This document shows, one piece after another, positions 1 through 10,115 of a DNA stretch of 64,000 bases (position 1 is its first letter; the number at the start of each line of letters is the position of its first letter). The DNA lies in the NCBI RefSeq assembly GCF_037975245.1, contig NC_092576.1:19492111-19556110 (forward strand). Reading direction: 5' to 3'. The position numbers and the translations under genes are program-made. The notes beneath the pieces are model-generated. The model was given only the letters and a program-made list of their open reading frames with translations, was not told the origin of the DNA and searched no databases. This DNA is from Apostichopus japonicus. Lineage: Eukaryota > Echinodermata > Holothuroidea > Aspidochirotida > Stichopodidae.

Positions 1-124
1 TCACCTGACTATCCTCTGTTTGTTTCAGGTGACCTGATTTATTCAACAGCGGGGATAAGGTCATATAAAACATCAAAACACACGTACTGACAGCATGAAC
101 AGTTCCTATATCTCTAACAGATAC

Positions 125-371
125 TACGTTTTGTTAGGGGAGAGGAAAACCCCTCCACATCGCTTCTCGGCCTTTTGGCTAAGATCATGTGTAGTATTTG
201 TTCCCTTTCGGGGGGGGGGGGGGGAATGGTGATGCACTTCCGACGATGATCACACAGTCACAGTCTCGATGCAAGGAGACTGGGGTTGAGAGCGGATCAG
301 TCGTTCGGTAGCTTGGTTTCGTGCCCAGGTTCTTTCCTAGATGACTTTTCTTAAAAAGTACGTTTTGTTAG
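125..371 (+). mobile_element. U2-snRNA-headed SINE-like retroposon, copy 1
   Basis: A 221-bp insert (138-358) lies between two perfect 13-bp direct repeats, TACGTTTTGTTAG at 125-137 and 359-371, which are the target-site duplication expected of LINE-mediated retroposition. Positions 159 to about 205 match the invariant 5' end of U2 snRNA (ATCGCTTCTCGGCC, then TTTTGGCTAAGATCA), including the GTAGTA branch-site recognition core. After GTTC the sequence leaves U2 completely. The remaining ~150 bp are not recognised, but recur at 13034-13218, which makes this a repeat family and not a lone U2 pseudogene. The 21 bp before the U2 match belong to the insert. The 3' tail is short and A-rich. Confidence 0.8.
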
Positions 372-929
372 CTTTTAGTTAATGTGAAAAAAATGAAATC
401 TTTGATAATCTTCAATTTGAAACATAGAAGGAAGCACTCACAACGTCATGATGACGTCATTCATTATGCTGTGGCCGATGAATTCTCTAAGCTCGTCGAA
501 ACTAATCTTTGAAACATGCTCACCGAATGTGGTTTAGAGTAACACCTGCTATTGCATATAATTTACAGTACGTATATGAATCGTTTACCTTTGACAAAGA
601 AATGACCTCTTTGCAAGAATAACGTAGATGTAACCCATATTGAAAGTGTTTTCATTATACATTGAAAAGAAACTTGTTTTTGTGTCTCTTTCTTTTTCTT
701 TTGCTTATTTTATTAACTTTAAAGAGTTATGGACATATACGTGAATTAACAGTAAAAAAGTATTAAAAAAAAAATCATCATCACAAAATATTAGAAACGT
801 ACAAAATATTTATTCCAACCATTTTTTTTTCAATCCGGGATATCCATGGCATTGAAACGTTTGTGTACATTTTCAGAGAAATTAAAACTTAACAAGGACG
901 TATGAAACGCCGTGTTCAAATTTATTCAA
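372..929. other. No gene seen
   Basis: AT-rich DNA with short homopolymer tracts. No supported exon, RNA gene or element was recognised. Confidence 0.6.
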
Positions 930-1345
930 AAACTACAGATATCTTCAATTTAATTCGAAATATCTACAATTAATTTCAGATATCTCGAACTAATTTAAGA
1001 TATCTGTAATTTGTTTTCAGATATCTTCAAATACATTTGAGATATCAGATATTGCATTTTCGATATCTTGAATTTTATTTAAGATATCTAAAAATTTAGG
1101 ATATCAAGAAATAAATTAAAGATATTAAGAAGGGAAAATTATCTTAGATATCTCAAATTGAATTCACGATATCCAAACTTGAATAAGAGATATCAAGAAA
1201 AGAGTTCTCGAATCCAAATTCGAAATAAATAAATACTAAATTATATTCGAGGTACCAAAATAATTAGAAATATCAATAATTCGAATTAGAGATATCCAAA
1301 AGAACTAGAGATACATCACGAATTCGAATTAGAGATATAACAATA
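930..1345. repeat. GATATC-periodic degenerate tandem repeat
   Basis: The motif (A)GATATC(T) or a one-base variant recurs about every 20-25 bp, separated by AATT/TTTAA-type spacers, for roughly 400 bp. The core is palindromic. Left of about 1090 the spacers mostly read as one orientation, and right of it as the other, so the array may be a decayed inverted structure. It has no coding potential. Confidence 0.8.
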
Positions 1346-2373
1346 ATTCAAATTATAGAATTTGGGATGTAATAATGTGTATAGAACCGCCAGTTGTGAG
1401 GTGAACAATGTTGTATGATACCATCAAATTTGGGGTTATAACATTTTGTATTTCATACATGTAGTTCCATCGTTTCATGGGCGATTTATGGTAAATCAAA
1501 GAAGCATGATTTCGACATTTACCTTTCTTCTCTAGCAGTATAAAGATCAAGTCTGGTACCAACAGATTTTGAAATTCGTTGTAAATATCTTATTGGTTAC
1601 CTGAAAGTTCTTCCCTCAATGTCTCACGAACACCATTTTTTCTGCCGAAGAGGAAGTGACGTAGTTGATATTTTACAATGAATAGCCGGCATACTACGAC
1701 ATTGTTAATACTTCCCCTTTCCATTTCCGTTTGTTTAATAAGACTCACTAATTTGCCGCCAGCAAGATAATCCTAAATATATTTAAACCACTCACTATGT
1801 AAACTAGTTCACAACGAAATTAAACATACTAACAGCAGCTTGTACTCTTTGCCTGAAAACGTTCCCGTGATGTCTGGTGAGTAACAACTTAAATTCCTTG
1901 TATGGAAATAAGTCTAAAGCTATATAATACATTGGTCAACAATATGATAAAACTGTTATTACTTGCATGCGTTGTGTTTCATTTGTTGAAAACAAGTTTG
2001 ATAAAAACAACGCAGGCAGTGAGAGGAATAGGGTTCTTCCATCATCTGAGTTGTGTAACCGCTTTGAGCATAGTCTTGTGATTCCAGATATGTAAGCTAA
2101 TATAATCAGAATCTGCATATATGAAAGACTTTTTTCATCGACATCCAAAAACGTCAAAGTTTTAGGGAACTTTAAGCTGTAATGACCATTGTTTGAAAAC
2201 TTACATTTTACTCTTTCAATCACTTGATCGCAAATGTTATATCTTTAAATGTTAATAAGCATTAAAACTAACCTGAAATTAATTTTTCAATCGAAATTTA
2301 TCGAAAACAGAAGTAGCTTTAATTAAAGCAACAAATTATAGGGGCACCCTGCACTGAGATTTTACACACCCTT
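1346..2373. other. No gene seen
   Basis: AT-rich DNA. Short open frames on the minus strand (1353-1562, 1936-2223) lack recognisable domains or convincing splice context and are treated as chance. Confidence 0.5.
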
Positions 2374-2697
2374 CCAATTTTGATTGAGCGAACAAGCAGC
2401 AGAAGGTACCTCAACAATGTCTCTGATAAATGAGTCCTATAGGTAACCCTCACATGTACAATAAGGTACCATTTAACGCGACAGTCAGTGGGCAGTTATC
2501 GTGGCCCACCTGCACGAATAAAGAAGTTATTTCTTCTAATTTTGATTAAGCGAACAAACAACAAAAGTTATCTCAAAATGTCTCTGATAAATGAGTCCTA
2601 TTAGAAACTCTCACATTTATAGTAAGATGCCATGTAACGTAACAGCCAGCGGGCAGGTATCTTGGCCCACCTGCATAGATATAGAAGTTATTTCTTG
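2374..2697 (+). repeat. Two-copy tandem duplication, 162-bp period
   Basis: Copy 1 (about 2374-2535) and copy 2 (about 2536-2697) align along their length. Shared landmarks are AATTTTGATT, TGTCTCTGATAAATGAGTCC, a GGCCCACCTGCA block and GAAGTTATTTCTT at the end of each. They differ at scattered positions, so the duplication is not recent. Confidence 0.85.
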
Positions 2698-2736
2698 AAA
2701 ACATTTTTTTTTTTCAACGCAAGGGTCTATAAATTA

Positions 2737-3556
2737 CGGCAGCTCAATAGAGCCATGATAAAAAATAAAAAATAAATAAAAATCGTTTTTCTGACTTTTT
2801 TTTGTTGTCCTTCTGCTCTTTTTTTTCTCGTATTTTTCCCCCTGTTTTTCTGAGTTTTTTTGTTTGGTTCTCTGAAATTTTCCTCCCGTTTTTCCTACCC
2901 CCCCTCTCCGTTTTCCGACTTTGCCTAGCCTATACTTGCAATGTTTTTGCATTTGCGTTGTTACTAGGAAAGTCAAACGCTTCGCCTGTCTACGATCACT
3001 GTAAAAGTACTGCTGTAATGACTGCTAGCTTGTCTAGGGAGCAATTGCCTACATTTTATTGCAGGCTCGGGTATTTAAACTTTTTCGTTTTTTGTTCGTT
3101 TTTCTGATAAGGCAAGTTTGAGGCAAACTGCGTTTCAAATTTAAAATCATATATGAGTTCCATGCATTCATTTCCATTCATTTTGGTTCCATGCTGGTAA
3201 ACGGTGAGTCGATCGTCTGTAGATGTCGGCTTACTCGTTAGTCATAGCTTCATTACATCCTCTGTCCGGCACATACCAAACAAGATATTTCTACGTGACA
3301 GTAGCACATTATACATACTGCACCAACGGTACAGGGTCAAGAAAAAAAGTCTGAAAAACGAAAATAAGAGTCTGAAAATCGAAAAACAAAGTCTGAAAAA
3401 GGAAAAACAAAACTCTGAAAACGAAACAGAAAGCCAGTAAAACGAAAAAAAGAAGTCAGAAAAACAAACTTGTAACTCAGAAATACGAATTTTTAACTAA
3501 AAAAATCGACAAAAATAGTCGGAAAAAAAAACTATCATGGCCCTATTGAGCTGTCG
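2737..3556. mobile_element. Non-autonomous TIR element (mariner-type TA target)
   Basis: An 820-bp element bounded by inverted termini: CGGCAGCTCAATAG then AGCCATGATA at the left, and the reverse complement of a near-identical sequence ending CTATTGAGCTGTCG at the right. It is flanked by TA on both sides (2735-2736, 3557-3558). The subterminal arms are built of a degenerate repeat of the type GTCTGAAAAACGAAAA (right) and its complement (left), so the whole element can fold back. No transposase is encoded. The open frames at 2734-3107 and 3204-3440 are by-products of these arrays. The superfamily is inferred only from the TA duplication. Confidence 0.7.
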
Positions 3557-3789
3557 TAATACAACATGAAGGGTCTCCACCGGAAAATTGTGAATACAAT
3601 GATGATTGTAACGCTAGTTCAGTTGACATCTTTGTTTGTAATTTTCAAAGACGGTTTTTTTTCGAAATCCACAAAATATACGTTGGAGCGAATGTTTCGG
3701 TGGTGGTACTGAATGTAGTGTTATATACTGAAGGTGAGTTGTCAACTGGTTGCCTGTTATGTAAGTCTGCACACACACACTTACAGCAT

Positions 3790-5646
3790 ACACAACAACG
3801 GTTCCGATTCGGGTTCCGATTCCTGGTATCAGTGACCACGACGGGATTGTATCTATTGTGTTAAACACCTCTGTTAAAAGGTCTAACCAGCGTCCTAGGA
3901 AGATCTACCTCTATCAGAGAGCAAATACTGAAGATTTGAAGGCGGACGCACAGAAAATAAGTGATGATTTCGCCAGTAGAGATTTATCTGTGACCGATGC
4001 AGATAATCTTTGGAATGAGCTCAAAGATAGAGTTTTGGCCTCAGAGGAGAAACATGTTCCCTCAAAAATAGTTAGGGGTAAGAAAACATCACCTTGGATA
4101 ACATCTCAAATTAAACGCCATCAAAGAAAAAAGCAAGGAGCATATAACAGAGCGGTCAAGAGTAACACTCCTGAGGAGTGGGAAAGGTTCCGCGAAATAC
4201 GTGGAATTTCAGCCAAATATCTCAAAACAACAGCAGAAGAGATCAGCAGTCAAAATCATTTTTCAACTTTCATTAGATACAGCTGTAGTACCAACAGACT
4301 GGTTGATTTCAAACATAACTCCCATTTTTAAAAAAGGGGACCGTACTGTACCATCCAACTATAGATCGGTGAACCTGACGTCTGTTGCGAGTAAAATATT
4401 CGAACACATACTGAAATCAAATGTCATGCAACACCTGGATAAACACCAAATTTTGTGCGAAAATCAACACGGCTTTCGTAGAAACCACTCATGTGAGACA
4501 CAGCTGATAAATACAACTCATGAGATAGCTTGTCTCTTAGACCAAAAACATCAGGTGGACATGATTATTAAGGATTTCGCGAAAGCGTTTGACAAGGTTC
4601 CACATCGCAGATTACTTCTCAAACTTGATCGTTATGGTATAAGGGGAAAAGCACTTAATTGGACAGAAGCATTCCTCACTCAAAGAAAACAGCGAGTAGT
4701 GATAGATGGTAAATGTTCATAATGGGTAGATGTGAAATCTAGTGTTCCTCAGGGAACAGTTACGGGACCCATGGACTTCCTAGTGTTTATTAATGACTTG
4801 CCTCAGAACTTAACATCTAGTGTGAAACTCTTTGCAGGTGATTGCATCGTGTTCAGAAAAGTATCCGGTCCTGAGGATGCTGGCATGTCACAAAAGGACT
4901 TAGATGTGCTCACTGCATGGCAGTCAAAGTGGCAAATGGCATTTAATGCCCAAAAGTGTTATGTTCTGAGAGTGACTCATTCAAAATCTCCCAAAAAATT
5001 CATATACACACTTAATAATACAGAGTTGGCTGAAAAGAAAGAATACCCTTACCTTGGGGTAACACTTACGTCAAATTGGTCATGGAACTCACACGTAAAT
5101 TATACTGCTGCAAAGGCAAACAGAACCCTAGGGTTTATAAAGAGAAACTTACATTCATGCTCAAAACAGGTCAAAAACTTAGCATACAAATCTTTAGTGC
5201 GACCAACAATGGAGTACTGTGGATCTGTATGGGATCCGTCAACCAAAGAACTTAAAGAGAAACTAGAATCCGTTCAAAACAGGGGTGCTCGGTTCGTAAC
5301 CGCCGATTACAGAAGGACTAGCAGTGTGTCACACATGAAACAAGAACTGAAATGGGAACCGTTGGAGGAAAGAAGAAGAGTGACTAGAGTCTGCATATTA
5401 CACCAAGCCCAATCGGGTCGCCTTGCCATACCAACGCAAACAATTCTGCGCCCGGTCGTCCGCTCTTCAAGACACGGATCTTACATTCAAATTCCCTGCA
5501 ACAAAAACTGTTTAAAATGTTCATTCATGCCAAAAAAACTAATAGACTGGAACGCCCTCCCACAACACATCAAAGAAATCGAGGACAAGAATAACTTCAA
5601 AGCGGCTGTCGCCCAACACTACAGCCAGAAACCAATCACAGCTTAA
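3790..5646 (+). pseudogene. LINE A ORF2 remnant (endonuclease end plus reverse transcriptase), inactive
   Basis: Translation starts with the endonuclease C-terminal motif ISDHDGI (about 3829-3849), then a basic linker region to about 4260. A +1 frame change and an apparent internal deletion then join directly to RT (VPTDWLISNITPIFKKGD, then NYRSVNLTSVASKIFEHI). A TAA at 4720-4722 interrupts the frame before the SVPQGTVTGPMDF motif. The polymerase motif that should read FADD or YADD is FAGD (about 4831-4842), so an essential aspartate is lost. The thumb region follows (PYLGVTLTSNW; LVRPTMEYCGSVWDP) and the frame ends at 5646. In the family this protein nicks DNA and primes reverse transcription. 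This copy cannot work: it has a frameshift, a stop, a deletion and a mutated active site. Confidence 0.85.
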
Positions 5647-5830
5647 ACAAGTCTGCACCACCCTACTCGTTTTACCCCTTTTAGGAGAGTTGAGTAGTAT
5701 CACTCCAGATCCAGATCCAGTGCGATGAGGACTGTGCATATGTAGCGCATGCACTTCATATTGCCGCTGTGGCAACAACGCCTGCGTTTTGCACACATGT
5801 CGTCGGCAGGCTTCTTGGAAATTAGTGGTC
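3790..5830 (+). mobile_element. LINE A: 5'-truncated jockey/CR1-type retrotransposon
   Basis: A decayed non-LTR retrotransposon copy. It begins inside the endonuclease end, runs through reverse transcriptase and the C-terminal thumb region to a stop at 5646, and then has about 180 bp of probable 3' UTR with a short GATCCA repeat. The left boundary is where endonuclease-like translation starts; the right boundary is approximate. I saw no clear target-site duplication. Confidence 0.8.
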
Positions 5831-6944
5831 AGATACCATTTATACTTCTCTTTTAGTTAAAGTAGAATCCATCTAACCAGTCACTGCCGATCTTTGCGCA
5901 TAGTGTAATAATTTAAAATACTGCAGTATATATATTTAAAAACTTTAAAAGCTTGACATTGAATACTGAAAACGAATTTATTTTTTCTTATTTTAAAAGC
6001 TCTTACATCACAATGAACATTTTTGTTTGGCAACAAACCTTAAACCAATGAGAAAATTGAAAAATAAATTGCTGTCGATATTTCATGACGACCACGCCCC
6101 TTTAAGCATTATAGCAGAAAATATATGTTGTCATTGGTGAGAGTGCATGAGCACTTTATAATATTACAACAGTTACAAAAAGGTACACTCTTAATAGCAA
6201 AAGGGACACTTTTCGGCCTGGTTTTCACAAAAGAGGAGGGGTGTAGAAACGTACCCATGTGCACCTCATCGGGACTGCATCGGTTAGATGATCTGGTTGT
6301 CATTTAATTCCCCCGCCTTTCATGTCAAGGATGACTTAGTAGCCAGGAACAGATCGCTGATAATATGAAGAGTTACTAGAATACTGATAATATCATGTAA
6401 CTGAATTGTATGAATGTTAACCTCAGATACACATATGTATACTATGTGATGGTAATATACCTAGACAATGGTAGTATTTGTTGGTCAAGACCTATTTCTG
6501 TTTCATCATAACAATAATTCCATCAAACCGGCTCCGAAGTAGAACGATAAAATATACTCTCGGTTAGCAAAGTATACATACACCATATCCTTAAATATCC
6601 CAAACAAGTTACGGTACGTTCCCCTTCTTTAGAAGCTTTTACAGTGCGTGAAGAATGGACTTCCGAGCTTAAGGTGCCTTCTTACCCCAATCCTTTTCCT
6701 ACTTAGTTCTAGCATATTTTCCTTTCATAATAATTAGGTTGGAAGGAAGGCTTTACCACAACTCATCGTCCGAAAGCAACATTAATTAATTGATCAATTA
6801 ATATTGGATTCAGTGTCTACTGGTTGTTGTAGAATCACTACGTTGTCGAATGTATACCGCGGCGGTATTTAATGTAATATATAAGATATATTGTATTTTC
6901 CAAGATCCTGACAACAGTCTTGTTGCCCGGTAGAGTCGTATGCA
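5831..6944. other. No gene seen
   Basis: AT-rich DNA without recognisable exon or repeat structure. The overlapping short frames at 6109-6307 on both strands have no domain support. Confidence 0.5.
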
Positions 6945-7350
6945 TCTCTCTTTATCCATCCAATGTCCGTCTTATTCTCCGTTACGGTGCCTTATCCATC
7001 CCCTTGTCCCTCCCCCACTCACCGTTACGGTTCCTCATTCCTCCTCTAGTCCCTCCCCCATCCTCCTTTACGGTTCCGTATCCATCCCCTTGTCCCTCCC
7101 CTGTCCTCCGCTATGGTTCCTTATGCATCCCATTTTCCCTCCTCCATTCTCCGTTACGGTTCCTCATTCCTCGCCTTGTCCCCCTCCATTCTCCGTTACG
7201 GTTCCTTATCCACCCCTTCTCCCTTCCATTTCCCGTTACGGATCCTTATCCATACCCTTGTCCCTCCCCTGTCCTCCGTAACGGTTCTTTATCTATCCCC
7301 TTGACCTTCCCCCATTCTCCGTTACAATTCTTTATCCATCCCCTTGCCTG
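6945..7350 (+). repeat. C-rich minisatellite, ~39-bp unit
   Basis: About ten imperfect copies of a unit built from CTCCGTTACGGTTCC, TTATCCATCCCC and TTGTCCCTCCCC. The array is strongly pyrimidine-biased and so is open in several frames, giving repetitive Pro/Ser/Leu translations that I do not regard as protein. It lies just upstream of the CD225 gene microexon. Confidence 0.85.
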
Positions 7351-7471
7351 ACAGATACTTCCCCCCCCCCCACACCCAACCTCCATTTGTATTAACGATT
7401 ACACTGGACAATTTATATCTCGTTCAATCTCCGCCAGTTTAAACATTAGTAGCTTTTCTTGTTATTTTCAG

Positions 7472-7500
7472 ATCCAAATCCTCAGCAAGGCAAGTCAGGG
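7472..7500 (+). CDS. Probable 29-nt microexon of CD225/dispanin gene
   Basis: A pyrimidine-rich tract ending TTATTTTCAG precedes 29 nt that read (xx)D-PNPQQGKSG, followed by a consensus donor GTAAGTATG. The exon starts two bases into a codon boundary and ends in phase 0, exactly the phase required by the CD225 exon at 8854. Its Pro/Gln/Gly composition suits the flexible N-terminal tail typical of dispanins. Because it is so short it depends on the neighbouring exon for support. The start-codon exon was not found upstream. Confidence 0.5.
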
Positions 7501-8399
7501 GTAAGTATGTGACATGCATGTGTTAGTAGAAAGTAGGTGTTAAGAGGAAGTTGTAGACAATTGGACGATATTGCATTTAAAGAGAGCAAAACAACCCCAA
7601 ACAAATCATATTTAAATACGCATTCAAGGAGTTTTGTGTGATTCAGCTGTGATTCAGGAAGTCGGATGTTTGACAAAGCAATTATACATTAACAATAATA
7701 ATAAATAACTTAAAACGACCTGGTGAGTTTACGTACATACACATCCACGAAGGTTTCTTTATTAAAGTTGATGTAATAGATGAAACAAATTAATTGTATT
7801 ACTCAGCATGGCAGGGCAGGGGTTAGTATGTGACATGCATGTGTGAGTAGATATTAGGTGTTAATAGGAAGTTGTAGACAATTGAACGATATTGAATTTA
7901 AAGAGAGCAAGAAAAAAACCCAAAACAATCATATTTAAATGTGCATCCAAGAAGTTTTGTGTGATTCAGCTGTGATTCATTTTTTCATTTCTTTATTCCA
8001 GTATAAGTTTACAGAGAAATTTATAAATAGGATAAAAATATAACAATAAGACAAAACATCAAAATACAGGTTAAGACATATAAAAGCTTATGAGACTAAG
8101 TTAATAGTGAAAACATAAAAAGCGTTACAAAAGTTATCAAAATTATCAAGAAGCTTCAACAAAGAATCTGAGAAGCTGTCTTTACCAGTTTACAAAAAGG
8201 GGCTGTTCTATAAATAAAACGATTTCTTAAAGAGTAAAAGTTCTAAAACATTAGGAAGTCGGATATTTAACAAAGCTATTATACATTAATAATAATAATA
8301 AATAACATAAAACGACCTGGTGAGTTGATGTACATACACATCGACGAAGGTTTATTTATTAAAGCTGATGTAAGAGATGAAAAAGATCAATTGTATCAC
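7481..8399 (+). repeat. Tandem duplication (321-bp unit) copying exon end and splice donor
   Basis: Copy 1 (7481-7801) starts inside the microexon and includes its donor. Copy 2 (7802-8399) repeats it with scattered differences (CTCAGCATGGCAGGGCAGGG then GTTAGTATG), so the duplicated donor has changed from GTAAGT to GTTAGT. Copy 2 is longer only because of the insert at 7980-8253. Confidence 0.85.
7980..8253 (-). mobile_element. Retroposon 3'-end fragment inserted in copy 2 of the duplication
   Basis: About 274 bp present in copy 2 but absent from copy 1, which shows the empty site (GTGATTCA joined to GGAAGTCGG). Read on the minus strand, it ends in AATAAAGAAATGAAAAAA, a LINE-like 3' tail. 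There is no clear target duplication. It contains no coding sequence. Confidence 0.65.
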
Positions 8400-8853
8400 T
8401 TAACTGTACAGTTGTAGTAGTAAGACAAAACAGTAAAACCAAACGACCTGATGATTTTATAATTGAACCAAGGGTTGGGGTTGGATGTGTGAAAGTTAGG
8501 GAGTGGGGGGGGGGGGGATTTTCCCCTTTGAGAAATTGTTGGATTTTATAAAGCTTGCATTTGTAATAAATTCTGTCTGTTAGGCTACACAATGAATATG
8601 ACTGTTAAACATTCACGATAATCACGTTGTATAATGATCATGCATGCATGTGTTACAATTACAAACGTTACATTACAAACGTTCTTATCTTTGCTCAATG
8701 TTAACAATGTTTCAACATGAAGCTTACATCAGAGTGTATCTCACCTCAATGTTTGAAATTAAATCAGTATCGCGGTAAGTTTACATACATTATATCACAA
8801 TAAATGACAAAACTGTGTCTCTTAACCAATGATAAATTATGTATTTTCTCTAG

Positions 8854-8985
8854 GTGATTCCAACCACGGTAACTATCCCTCGTGATGCTCAAGTTGAGCC
8901 TAATAATTACATGGCTCTGGCTATTTTTGTAACGATATGCTGTTTCCTTCCCACTGGTATCGCAGCGATTGTGTTTTCTAGCAGA
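8854..8985 (+). CDS. CD225/dispanin domain exon (IFITM/synDIG-like family)
   Basis: A 44-codon exon flanked by TTTTCTCTAG and GTAAGTG, entering and leaving in phase 0. The translation is a short tail (VIPTTVTIPRDAQVEPNN) followed by the first half of a CD225 domain: YMALAIFVTICCFLPTGIAA then IVFSSR. The hydrophobic stretch with paired cysteines, P-x-G-I-x-A-I and the closing small/basic residues are hallmarks of the intramembrane segment of dispanins. Members are small dual-pass membrane proteins of plasma or endosomal membranes with varied roles in trafficking, synapse differentiation and cell-intrinsic defence; the role here is unknown. The following exon, which should encode the cytoplasmic loop (S-K-x-A type) and second membrane segment, was not found in the next kilobases. 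The gene is therefore either incomplete here or has a very long intron. Confidence 0.75.
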
Positions 8986-9129
8986 GTAAGTGATTTATCC
9001 GTTTTCATCCTTATACTCTACGAAATGAATAACGCCTGTCAAGAAATTTACTTATCTATTGCAAAAATCCTGCAGTATAAGGTTGCGACTAGAGGACATG
9101 CACGAGTTCTTTACGGTATTTTGTAGTAT

Positions 9130-10011
9130 ACTTTTGTTCTGTTAAGAGCTACTTATAGCTTTAAAGTATAATCTTAGCATACATCAGAACGCAATACTCG
9201 ACATCTAGAGTGGTGTTAGGGAGGAGAGGGAGGGGATGGGCAGCAATATATTCCCCTGCCCTCATCTTTAAAATTGTTTTATAAGATCCTCCGTCTCTGC
9301 TCCATCTGTAGTTTATATGCAATATGTAGACGGTATATTGCGAAAAAGAGCAAAAGTCTTGTAGGTAAAATTAAAATTATGAAAAAAAAATCTGAAAGTC
9401 ACCATCCTTTTGCAAGGCTGCGGTAACCTTACCTTCTGTCGTGAGCAAATTTCCTCCCAAAGAGAAAAGAAATAAGAAACATTGATATAAATTTATTTGG
9501 TATTTCATGGTTGAGTTAATCTCGTGATCACTGCGACAGTTGCTCACTGTCTTGTAGACTCAAAAGTTCATCTTGTGTTGAACATCCGCATTCCAGGCTG
9601 GTCGAAGCCAAAATACCATATCAGTACCATAAAGACATATTCTTGATATCGTGGATCACTTTGGATACCGAAGGCCAAGTACCATAACCACAAATAATAA
9701 ACGCTAGTTAGAAATATGTTTGTTTTTGAGTTGTTAACAAAGGACCTCTCTCGTCTCAGTGTTGAAACTGTAATGTACACAAATCAATGATATCTATCTA
9801 ATCTGTATTAAGTACTTTGAAAGAGTCTTTCTTGAGTATATAATAATAAAAAAAACAGGTTGTTAACAATCCACATATCCACTAACTGACTTATATGTCA
9901 TACGTTAGTTACAAACTCTTCCAGCTTAAATCTCTTCCTTGTTGACTTTTTATGTACCATTGTGTCTAGTAAAACGAACTAAGAAAAGGTCAACGATGTT
10001 AGCAATTATTG
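9130..10011. other. No exon found; presumed intron or intergenic
   Basis: AT-rich sequence downstream of the CD225 exon. Nothing resembling the missing second membrane segment was seen. Confidence 0.5.
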
Positions 10012-10115
10012 GCAAGGTACAAGGGTGATCGGTGTCGGCATGGTACACGGGTGATTGGTGTTGGTATGGTACAAAGGGTGATTGGTATTGACGTGGTACA
10101 GAGGGTGATTGGTCT
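10012..10115 (+). repeat. Short minisatellite, ~26-bp unit, four copies
   Basis: Four imperfect copies of GGTACAAGGGTGATTGGT followed by TATTGGCAT-like sequence, ending at the fourth GGTGATTGGT. Confidence 0.85.

Noticed and set aside
159..350. Functional U2 snRNA gene
   Set aside because: Only the first ~45 nt match U2; the stem IIa/IIb, Sm site and 3' stem-loops are absent, and the whole segment is bounded by a target duplication.
2734..3440. Lys-rich and Phe-rich frames around the TIR element
   Set aside because: They derive from the oligo-A/oligo-T subterminal repeats of the transposon.
6920..7351. 143-codon Pro/Ser/Leu-rich frame possibly encoding a proline-rich tail of the CD225 protein
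   Set aside because: The sequence is a 39-bp minisatellite open in several frames, with no suitable donor site linking it to the microexon at 7472.
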